64,000 bases of DNA from NCBI GenBank assembly GCA_013298695.1, contig JAAFIS010000003.1, forward strand, positions 248,001 to 312,000. Direction: 5' to 3'. Of the stretch, positions 51,123 through 58,085 are shown one piece after another. This DNA is from Betaproteobacteria bacterium. GTDB lineage: Bacteria; Pseudomonadota; Gammaproteobacteria; Burkholderiales; Casimicrobiaceae. The notes beneath the pieces were generated by a model. The model was not told the DNA's origin. It was given only the letters and a program-made list of their open reading frames with translations, and made no database searches. The stretch's first letter is position 1. Every line of letters begins with the position of its first letter. A program made the translations under genes and the position numbers.

Positions 51123-52520
51123 ATGGGCGACGGCGTTCACGTAGAGATTGCGAAACCTTTCCTAGACGCCGTTGCAGCGCGCTTTGCGCCGCACGATGCC
51201 GCCGACGTTCGGCGCGCCGCCCAGTTCGCTCGGGACGCCCACGCCGGTCAAACTCGCGCATCTGGCGAACCCTACTTTTCACATCCCGTCTCGGTCGCGC
51301 TGATCCTGCTTGAGTTCGCGGCCGCTGATCGCGATCTGATTTGCGCTGCGCTGCTTCATGACGTCATCGAGGATTGCGGTGTCACCGAGCCGCAGCTCAG
51401 CAACGACTTTGGTTCAGGAGTGGCGGAAATCGTGGGCGGCGTCACCAAATTCGACCAAACTCGAGTTGGATTAGGCGCTAATGTCAAAGAAGAAACGCTC
51501 AGAAAACTCCTGACCGCCGGCGCACAAGATCAGCGTATTTTTTCGCTCAAGTGTGCTGATCGCCTGCACAACCTTCGCACGCTGAAATTTGTTCCTCGCG
51601 AAAAACAGCGGCGCGTTGCCGGTGAGACCTTGGCGGTGTTTTGTCCGCTCGCAGAGTATGTGGGTTTGACGCGATTCGCGGCTGAACTTGAACACCTTGC
51701 GTATTTCTGGGCGCATCCGCAAAGAACGTCAGCCGTTGAGGGGTGGGTGAAGCGAAAAGCTCAATTCGATCGAAGGCGAATTGAGACCGCGCTTAACGAG
51801 TTGCCTGCGTTGCAAGCAGAATTTTCGCGCTCATCGCAATTGCTTTCGAAAGCCACCCAGTTCACCCAGGCGCTGCGATTGCTGCGTGAACAAAGTGCGT
51901 CACGTGCGCTGTTTGCAACGCCCACCGTTTACTTTGACAACGCTTCCATCAGCGACGCCTACGCGCGAATCGCGGTTTGGCATTCTGAAGCCTACGCGCT
52001 GCCGGGTGGTTTTCGCACCGATCTTGTGGGCGGCAGCGTTCACACAACGGTGTTTCTGGGTAAGCATGGCCCTGTTGTAGATCTTTGCTATTTGTTTCCA
52101 CCGCTTCGAACGCGCGCGTTTGTGTTCGAAGGGCAGGGCGCAGCATCGCTTGAGGATTTGTCAATCGTCGTTGCGGGACGCGGCGAGGAAGGCGAACTCA
52201 CGCGCACGCTTCGCGAGCTTTTGCGGCAGCGCTCGATCACCGTGCTGTCGCCCAAAGGCAAGCCGTTTTTGTTGCCGCTCTCCTCAACTGTCCTTGATTT
52301 CGCCTTTGCCGTTCACAGCGAAATTGGCCTTCGCGCGCGCGGCGCGCTGGTTAACGGCCGAGTCGTGGATATCTCGTCTGAATTGCGGTCGGGCGACATC
52401 GTGGAAGTGCTCACCACCGAGCGCGTTACCGCACTACCGGAATGGCAAGATCTGCTGAAATCACCGCGCGCGCGCTCAAAATTGCGGCATTGGCTTCGCG
52501 ACGATAACAAAGTGCACTAA
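51123..52520 (+). CDS. SpoT-like (p)ppGpp hydrolase with TGS domain, synthetase domain degenerate
   Basis: 465 residues; ordinary SpoT has about 700-750. The HD hydrolase is intact: His54 (YFSHPVSVA), His79-Asp80 (LLHDVIED), Asp146 and Asn150 (CADRLHN). The middle part lacks the synthetase residues: there is no RxKxxxS-type loop, the GYRAVHT-like strand survives only as GGSVHTTVFLG, and the EVQIRT acid is replaced (VVDLCYLFP). A TGS domain follows (ITVLSPKGKPFLLPLSSTVLDFAFAVH). The C-terminal helical/ACT part is missing. The likely role is ppGpp removal without synthesis; a normal RelA must then be elsewhere in the genome. Cotranscribed with rpoZ. Confidence 0.85.
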   Translation: MGDGVHVEIAKPFLDAVAARFAPHDAADVRRAAQFARDAHAGQTRASGEPYFSHPVSVALILLEFAAADRDLICAALLHDVIEDCGVTEPQLSNDFGSGVAEIVGGVTKFDQTRVGLGANVKEETLRKLLTAGAQDQRIFSLKCADRLHNLRTLKFVPREKQRRVAGETLAVFCPLAEYVGLTRFAAELEHLAYFWAHPQRTSAVEGWVKRKAQFDRRRIETALNELPALQAEFSRSSQLLSKATQFTQALRLLREQSASRALFATPTVYFDNASISDAYARIAVWHSEAYALPGGFRTDLVGGSVHTTVFLGKHGPVVDLCYLFPPLRTRAFVFEGQGAASLEDLSIVVAGRGEEGELTRTLRELLRQRSITVLSPKGKPFLLPLSSTVLDFAFAVHSEIGLRARGALVNGRVVDISSELRSGDIVEVLTTERVTALPEWQDLLKSPRARSKLRHWLRDDNKVH

Positions 52521-52535
52521 TCGAAAACCGCTCGA

Positions 52536-53507
52536 CTACTTTTTCTTGTTCGCACGCGAAGCGCGCGGATGCGCATCGTCGTAGACCTTCGCGAGGTGTT
52601 GAAAATCTAAGTGCGTGTACACCTGGGTAGACGCGATGCTCGCATGCCCCATGAGCTCTTGCACGGCGCGTAGGTCACGAGAGCTTTGCAGTACGTGCGA
52701 TGCGAACGAATGCCGCAATCGATGCGGATGCACGTGGCTCGAGACACCCTGCAGGCTTGCGCGCACAGCCAGTATTTTTCGCACACTGGTTGCCGCGATC
52801 CGTGCGCCGCGGGTGCCAACAAAGATTGCGATTTCGCTCGCGTTGGCCGTGCGTTGCGATCGAACTTGAAGCCATGCATCGAGTGCTGCATGTGCCTGTG
52901 CCGGAAGCGGCAGCACGCGTTCTTTGCGCCCTTTGCCATACACGCGAATTTCTCGGCTAGGAAGGTTGATGTCGCTCACATTGAGTCCGGTGAGCTCGCT
53001 TACCCGAAGCCCACAGCCATACAACACTTCAAACATCGCTTGATCGCGCTCGCGCCACTCCTCGGCAGCGGGCTTGAATTCTCCATCGAGCAAGCGCGTC
53101 ATTTCGGTTTCCGTAAGCGCGCTAGGAAGGCGCTTCGGTGGCTTCGGTACGCGGACGGCGTCGAATGCATCAGGTTTGAATCTCGCATCGTGCCTTGCCA
53201 GCACGCGAAACCAAGTCTTCCACGCCGAAAGCGTCGTCGCCAGCGTTCGCGGTGCGATCCCACTCGCGTGAAGCGCAGATAAGCAGCGCTGCGCGTCGCG
53301 CCAATTAGTTTCGTGGAGCGGAGCCGCACCGCGCGCAGCGACCAGTGATTTGCAAGCGGTGAGATACCTGCGGGTAGTTTCTTTCGCCCCGCGCGCCTCA
53401 AGTGCCACCTCGAACGTTGTCAGGGCTGCAAGAGCCTCCAGCGGAAACTCTTGCGCAACATCTGCAGACGACTCGTTAGCCAAGTTCGCCAAATTGCTCT
53501 TCGGCAT
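52536..53507 (-). CDS. xerC: tyrosine recombinase XerC
   Basis: 323 residues from ATG at 53507; the longer frame upstream lies inside the DUF484 gene. N-terminal SAM-like binding domain, then the catalytic domain with Arg in YGCGLRVSELTGL, Lys in GKGRKERVLPLP, HPHRLRHSFASH, His in LMGHASIASTQ and the tyrosine in VYTHLD. It resolves chromosome dimers at dif together with XerD. Gene order dapF-DUF484-xerC is the classic proteobacterial one, with a 32-base overlap to DUF484. Confidence 0.96.
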   Translation of the reverse strand: MPKSNLANLANESSADVAQEFPLEALAALTTFEVALEARGAKETTRRYLTACKSLVAARGAAPLHETNWRDAQRCLSALHASGIAPRTLATTLSAWKTWFRVLARHDARFKPDAFDAVRVPKPPKRLPSALTETEMTRLLDGEFKPAAEEWRERDQAMFEVLYGCGLRVSELTGLNVSDINLPSREIRVYGKGRKERVLPLPAQAHAALDAWLQVRSQRTANASEIAIFVGTRGARIAATSVRKILAVRASLQGVSSHVHPHRLRHSFASHVLQSSRDLRAVQELMGHASIASTQVYTHLDFQHLAKVYDDAHPRASRANKKK

Positions 53508-54135
53508 GGGCGGTGTAGCGCGAGAGCGCGGCGCTGACCAAGTTGCCAACGCGAGAGAGCACGTCAACGGCCATGTCAGGCGTAAATCGTGCCGCGTCTT
53601 CGCTGGCAAGACCGAGGACACCAAACGCCTCACCATTGACTAGCGGCACATACGCGAACGACTGCAAGGTTTCGGGGCCAGCGTTAAACCAGCTTCGTGA
53701 CTCATATGCGCTCAACGGGCCGACGTAGGCGCGGTCAAGCCCAGCAACGTATCCTTTCATCGCGTCAGATACTTCGTCGAACACGGGCGCAGTCCACTGC
53801 TTGATCGACACGTGCGGGATTCGATAATCAGACTGCAAGCTTTCGCTGACTACGGCGGCGGTCGTTGTCGGATCGTCCGCACGTATGAGCGCAATGGTGA
53901 GCCGATGAAGTTTGTCGGCGAGTGTGTCGTTGTGTTGCCCGTAACCGATGATCTCATCAAGGCGTTTTTCGAGCTGCGAGTTTTTCTCGCGAAGCGTGAT
54001 GAGCTGACGCTCCACCATTGAAATGGCATGTCCGCCTTCTGGATGCGGAGTGCGCATGTCAGCGAACACATCGGCGTGGTCAACGAAAAAGTCGGGGTGT
54101 TGCCGAAGCCAAGCGGCAATATCGTGTGCATCCAT
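53476..54135 (-). CDS. DUF484 family protein
   Basis: 219 residues. Family marks: IAAWLRQHPDFFVDHADVFADM, ISMVERQLITLREKNSQLEKRLDEII (a coiled coil), then a GAF-like domain with SAYESRSWFNAGPETLQSFAYVPLVNGEAFGVLGLASEDAARFTPDMAVDVLSRVGNLVSAAL. The function is unknown; the GAF-like part may bind a small molecule. It sits between dapF and xerC and overlaps xerC by 32 bases. Confidence 0.94.
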   Translation of the reverse strand: MDAHDIAAWLRQHPDFFVDHADVFADMRTPHPEGGHAISMVERQLITLREKNSQLEKRLDEIIGYGQHNDTLADKLHRLTIALIRADDPTTTAAVVSESLQSDYRIPHVSIKQWTAPVFDEVSDAMKGYVAGLDRAYVGPLSAYESRSWFNAGPETLQSFAYVPLVNGEAFGVLGLASEDAARFTPDMAVDVLSRVGNLVSAALSRYTAHAEEQFGELG

Positions 54136-54155
54136 AAATTCGAAGCTTACTCTTC

Positions 54156-55025
54156 TTACGTCGTGTGGATCGGGATCAGCGCCTCGGAGTGAATCTCACC
54201 GTCGGCAATTCGGCTGACTGCACCACGCATCGTAGCGCCGTAGTGCTCGTCAATCGCAATTTCAATTGTGCCACCAGGCATGTGTACGCAAACATTGCGA
54301 TCAACCAAACCGAGTCGATGAGCAACGGCCGACGCAGCACTTGAGCTTGACCCCGACGCGAGTGTGTAGCCCGCGCCGCGCTCCCAGATTTCAATGACGA
54401 TATTGGCGCGATCCATGACGCGAAGAAATTGCACGTTGGTTCGCTCTGGAAACATCGGATTGCTCTCGATGAGCGGTCCGAGTCGCTTGGCGAGATCTGG
54501 GCTCGCTAGAGATGCGCGATCGTCGACGACCTCGACGACGCAATGCGGATTGCCGATCGTCGCACAGGTAATGAGCAAGTTAACGCCATCAACGGTCAGC
54601 GGCTCCCGAATGACTTCGCGTGCTTCGCCCGCCACCGGAATGAGCGTGCTCAAAAAAGAAACGCGACCCATCTCCACGGTGACCGCTTCGCCACGTCCGT
54701 GTACTTCCGCGCGAACGATGCCGCCGACAGTGCGCACCCTAAATGGCGAGTTACTAACAAGCTTTTGATCGAACAAATAGCGACAAAAGATTCGTAGCCC
54801 ATTGCCACTTTTCTGTGCTTCGCTGCCATCAGGATTGAAGATGCGCAGCCCAAATTCAGCTTCGCTATCGCCTGGCAGTGGGCCATACAGAATGCCGTCA
54901 GAGCCGACCCCGTAATGACGATGGCAGACTCGCTGGATCAGCGCAGCGCTCGGCAGCGTGGTGACGCGGCGAGCGTCGATCACGATGTAGTCGTTGCCGA
55001 TTGCGTGATATTTAGAAAATTGCAT
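54156..55025 (-). CDS. dapF: diaminopimelate epimerase
   Basis: 289 residues. KYHAIGNDYIVIDAR at the N-terminus, the first catalytic Cys region normally reads G-N-G-x-R (here KSGNGLRIFCRYL; the usual cysteine before it is Ser-Gly-Asn-Gly in this copy), and the second half has ERGAGYTLASGSSSSAASAVAHRLG. In standard DapF the two catalytic cysteines precede GNG and GTG; here both motifs show serine (KSGNG and ASGSS). This makes the protein a DapF-family member with altered catalytic positions. The gene context dapF-DUF484-xerC supports the name. See findings for the cysteine question. Confidence 0.85.
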   Translation of the reverse strand: MQFSKYHAIGNDYIVIDARRVTTLPSAALIQRVCHRHYGVGSDGILYGPLPGDSEAEFGLRIFNPDGSEAQKSGNGLRIFCRYLFDQKLVSNSPFRVRTVGGIVRAEVHGRGEAVTVEMGRVSFLSTLIPVAGEAREVIREPLTVDGVNLLITCATIGNPHCVVEVVDDRASLASPDLAKRLGPLIESNPMFPERTNVQFLRVMDRANIVIEIWERGAGYTLASGSSSSAASAVAHRLGLVDRNVCVHMPGGTIEIAIDEHYGATMRGAVSRIADGEIHSEALIPIHTT

Positions 55026-55045
55026 TATTTAACATTGGATCGCAA

Positions 55046-55130
55046 TCGCTTATTTAATTGGGCTAACATCTCTTACTGCATAATTATCAAGAATTACAAA
55101 AAACCACGGGTTTGCCCCATTGGATCTAGC
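55046..55130. repeat. paired-palindrome element, copy 8
   Basis: Left 55046-55065 (TCGC..ATTGGGCTA, one arm decayed). Right 55112-55130 (TGCCCCATTGG.., decayed). Centres are 66 bp apart. It lies between dapF and the LpxR-like gene. Confidence 0.55.
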
Positions 55131-55152
55131 TTTTAATGGATAGGTTGACAAT

Positions 55153-56250
55153 CTACAGGGGTCCCGAAATGGTGATTGAGCCATATTTCGGCGTAGTCAA
55201 CTGCCCGTTGAACTCACGGGTTCGGTAAACGCGGACAAAAGCTAGTTTGTACTTTTTGAAATTGAACGCGACACCTGCTGCGACGTCAGCCACAAAATTT
55301 TTCTTGTCGACGCTATGGGAATCGCGAATGGTGTTCCCGTCCAAGAAAATATTGCGAGCGATCGCCCGACCATCGACGGACACGAACACATGGGCACCAA
55401 TATCGCGAGTGAACTGTAGCGCGCCTTGCTTGGGGCGCGGCGCCGAATTGTCGCCCGCTGGGCGAATCGGTGACGTTCCAAAATCGTCCGGTAAACCCCA
55501 GCCGAGTCGAGCTTCAAAGCCAGCGTTGGCATACGTTGCAACGTTTCCTAAAGATAAACCCGCGTGTGGAATCACGTCGATACCAAAACCGCTGCGAATG
55601 TTGTCTTGTGCAAAGGCGTCATAGCGATACTTGCGTTCGTAGACAAGCTGAGCGCCGAACTCGTTGCCAAGTTGATTGGCCCACCCGTTAAATTGCTCAA
55701 TGCCGCGCGCGCGATGCACAAAGTCTTGTATTTGCTTCGCGCGCGACCATGGGCCGACAACGCCGAAGTTCAGCTCATATGAATCCAGTCGATACGATGA
55801 ACGCGTGTTGTATCCGAAACCGAGATAGGTCCAGCCCGCGTACGGACGATCATCGCTCACCAGATCAGCGCGCTTCTTGTCGCGCGGGGTAAACATTGCC
55901 TGGCCCAATGTCACCGTGACGTTGCCTTCGACTTCTTCTTTACCAATCCGGATCGGATACACCGAATCAAACACCTGGCCGACGCGCTGCAGCCAAAGAG
56001 GCAAACACGGATCCTCCTGAAAACTGCGCAGATTCGGTGACGACCAAGCGAGCTTCACACCGTTGGTGTAGTCCTGATCTCGATTGGCGAACAAGTCATT
56101 GTCAATCGTGAATTTATAGGTGCCTTCGTATTTGGTCACCATGTTGAACGGTGTATCGGTGTCGAGGCAGCGGATATCGGTCTGAGCCAACACGGGAAGC
56201 GTAAAGCCGAATGTTGCGAGGAGGGTTGCGAAGTGCTGCGTGTGTTTCAT
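55153..56250 (-). CDS. LpxR-family lipid A 3'-O-deacylase-like outer-membrane protein
   Basis: 365 residues from ATG at 56250, which begins a clean signal peptide (MKHTQHFATLLATFGFTLPV then LAQ). LpxR marks: YKFTIDNDLFANRDQDYTNGVKLAW (the Asn-Asp pair and YTNG motif), DDRPYAGWTYLGFGYN, and alternating beta strands to the end (KYGSITISGPL). By family knowledge it is a 12-strand barrel that removes the 3'-acyloxyacyl chain of lipid A. It lies downstream of glycan-modifying genes read in the same direction, which fits a role in surface remodelling. Confidence 0.88.
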   Translation of the reverse strand: MKHTQHFATLLATFGFTLPVLAQTDIRCLDTDTPFNMVTKYEGTYKFTIDNDLFANRDQDYTNGVKLAWSSPNLRSFQEDPCLPLWLQRVGQVFDSVYPIRIGKEEVEGNVTVTLGQAMFTPRDKKRADLVSDDRPYAGWTYLGFGYNTRSSYRLDSYELNFGVVGPWSRAKQIQDFVHRARGIEQFNGWANQLGNEFGAQLVYERKYRYDAFAQDNIRSGFGIDVIPHAGLSLGNVATYANAGFEARLGWGLPDDFGTSPIRPAGDNSAPRPKQGALQFTRDIGAHVFVSVDGRAIARNIFLDGNTIRDSHSVDKKNFVADVAAGVAFNFKKYKLAFVRVYRTREFNGQLTTPKYGSITISGPL

Positions 56251-56303
56251 TCTGTGTTGCAATATCTTCAGGGTTGAGGGTCGAGCAAAACGCAAGCTAC
56301 CGT

Positions 56304-57062
56304 TTAGCGCCGATACATCGCACCAAAGCTGCTGGGTGACGGAGTTGAGGCGCGTTTTGCACTTTGCAGCACGTCCCACTCGTACTCCTTCCAGCGCACA
56401 TAGCGGTCAAATACGTTGATGGGTACGGAGAACGCCTCCGCGCGTGCCATCGACTCTTCGCGAAGATACCAACGATTCAACCCGTCAAAATAGACCGCCT
56501 GATATCCACCGGCGATCATCAGCGGCTCGAATTCATCCCAACATGGCGTTGGTTCGTTTGGCAGTGTTGCTTCAATAACAACCACCCACGGGCGCCACCG
56601 CTGAAAGTCCATCCCCCGAAGCACCGCCGCCTCAGCGCCCTCGACATCAATCTTGAGAAAGTGGATGTCACCCACCTGTTGATCCAACAAAACTGAGGCG
56701 AGACGCTCAGTCGGCACTCGTCCGATTCGGGTTTGCAGCCCATGTTTTGAAGCAACGCGAAGGGCCTCAGCGTTCAGCGAAGATAGCCCAGAATTCTCAA
56801 CAAAGTGGAAATCGGCCATTCCAGCGCGGTCGCTAAGGGCCAAGTTCAAATTAATGTCGCGAGGGCGTTCGCGCAACATGGCCGCAAAGTAGGCTGGATG
56901 CGGTTCGATGCTGATTCCGCGCCAGCCGCTGTCATAGAAATGCTTGGTCACCGAGTCGATTTTGGGCTCCTGCGCGCCAACGTCAACATAGAACCCGTTG
57001 ACAACGTCGTGAAGCAAACGCCGAAGCAACACGTCCTCAAAATTCTGCGCGTAACTGACCAT
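56304..57062 (-). CDS. FkbM-family methyltransferase
   Basis: 252 residues from ATG at 57062 (MVSYAQNFEDVLLRRLL, the common FkbM opening); a GTG at 57119 is the longer alternative. The SAM-binding domain has GFYVDVGAQEPKIDSVTKHFYDSGWRGISIEPHP, then LKIDVEGAEAAVLRGMDFQRWRPWVVVIEA. The C-terminal region has GGYQAVYFDGLNRWYL. Such enzymes O-methylate sugars or natural products. It clusters with another methyltransferase and a glycosyltransferase, so a sugar on a surface glycan or glycoprotein is the likely target (inference). Confidence 0.92.
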   Translation of the reverse strand: MVSYAQNFEDVLLRRLLHDVVNGFYVDVGAQEPKIDSVTKHFYDSGWRGISIEPHPAYFAAMLRERPRDINLNLALSDRAGMADFHFVENSGLSSLNAEALRVASKHGLQTRIGRVPTERLASVLLDQQVGDIHFLKIDVEGAEAAVLRGMDFQRWRPWVVVIEATLPNEPTPCWDEFEPLMIAGGYQAVYFDGLNRWYLREESMARAEAFSVPINVFDRYVRWKEYEWDVLQSAKRASTPSPSSFGAMYRR

Positions 57063-57145
57063 AAGGGACAACGATTTCGGGAACGTGTAAGGGTGTGCGC
57101 TGGAAGGGGTCTTGTTCACGGGAAACGAGCGGAATTGATAAAGAG

Positions 57146-58018
57146 TTAGTGTTTTATCGCGATCAACCCTATCGAGGTGAATATGAAGCGATCCAGGTGT
57201 ATTCGAAGGTGCGTGTTGTTGTACGGCGGAATGTCGTAGTGCCTATCAATTGCTCGATCGCCTGGGTTGTAATTTACCGGCACTAGCTCGCAGCCAAGTT
57301 GGCGTACCTTACTAGCTAGCGACTCGATATCAAAGCGCCTGAAAAGAACAAGATTGTGCGCTTCGATTGTCGAAAAGTTTGACGACAAATTGAACTCGGT
57401 GGTGTGTACTGCAACTCCGCCTGGTTTAAGACATTTCAGCGAATTCAGGAAAAAATCTAGCCCGTGCCGAATGCTGCCTAGGTGCTCGAACGCGCATGCG
57501 GACCAAGTGAAATCAAATCCGACTAGATCCGCCGAGATCTGGTTCATGTCTTCAGCTCGAAAAGTAACTCGGTCACTGAAAAGTCTTGGCTCACAGATGT
57601 TGAGTTCGTTAAGGTCAGACAGTTGAGCGGCATGTTGACTCGACGGTATCCAATCCGAACTGGCGGCTGCGGTGGGATCTAGATCTGTTGCAACAATGTT
57701 GCAGCCTAAGCTTGCAAAGAGTGCGGGCAAAGGTTCCTTGCCAACGCCGAAACCTAATCCGCGCTTGCCCGTGGCAAGCATGCCCCGTTGCGACAGCGCT
57801 TCGCATATATAGACAAACTCCCATTGCTTGCGATTGTGAGCTGGCGTTTGTTTCAGTCGAGCGCACCATTCGGCGTAGACGGGTTCATCGAATTGGTCAG
57901 CCGTACAAAGCTGAGATCTCACCGCTGAGAGCGTGGGCGGGTCTGTTTTGGATAGAAACGACATCGTCTCTGGTCGAAACACTTTTAGCGCCTCAATATT
58001 TGGCGTGGGGATCACCAT
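57146..58018 (-). CDS. class I SAM-dependent methyltransferase
   Basis: 290 residues from ATG at 58018, with AGGAG eight bases upstream. The SAM site is RGLGFGVGKEPLPALFASLGCNIVATDLDP. The later motifs are FDFTWSACAFEHLGSIRHGLDFFLNSLKCLKPGGVAVHTTEFN. No fixed substrate is evident. The gene is somewhat more A/T-rich than the housekeeping neighbours by eye, a possible sign of transfer. It lies between the FkbM gene and the glycosyltransferase in the same direction. Confidence 0.85.
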   Translation of the reverse strand: MVIPTPNIEALKVFRPETMSFLSKTDPPTLSAVRSQLCTADQFDEPVYAEWCARLKQTPAHNRKQWEFVYICEALSQRGMLATGKRGLGFGVGKEPLPALFASLGCNIVATDLDPTAAASSDWIPSSQHAAQLSDLNELNICEPRLFSDRVTFRAEDMNQISADLVGFDFTWSACAFEHLGSIRHGLDFFLNSLKCLKPGGVAVHTTEFNLSSNFSTIEAHNLVLFRRFDIESLASKVRQLGCELVPVNYNPGDRAIDRHYDIPPYNNTHLRIHLDRFIFTSIGLIAIKH

Positions 58019-58085
58019 CTGTCGCTCCTGTGCGAAATCTGAAGAGTAAAAAGCAATATCCTGTTGAGCTAAACGACGCGGCGAA

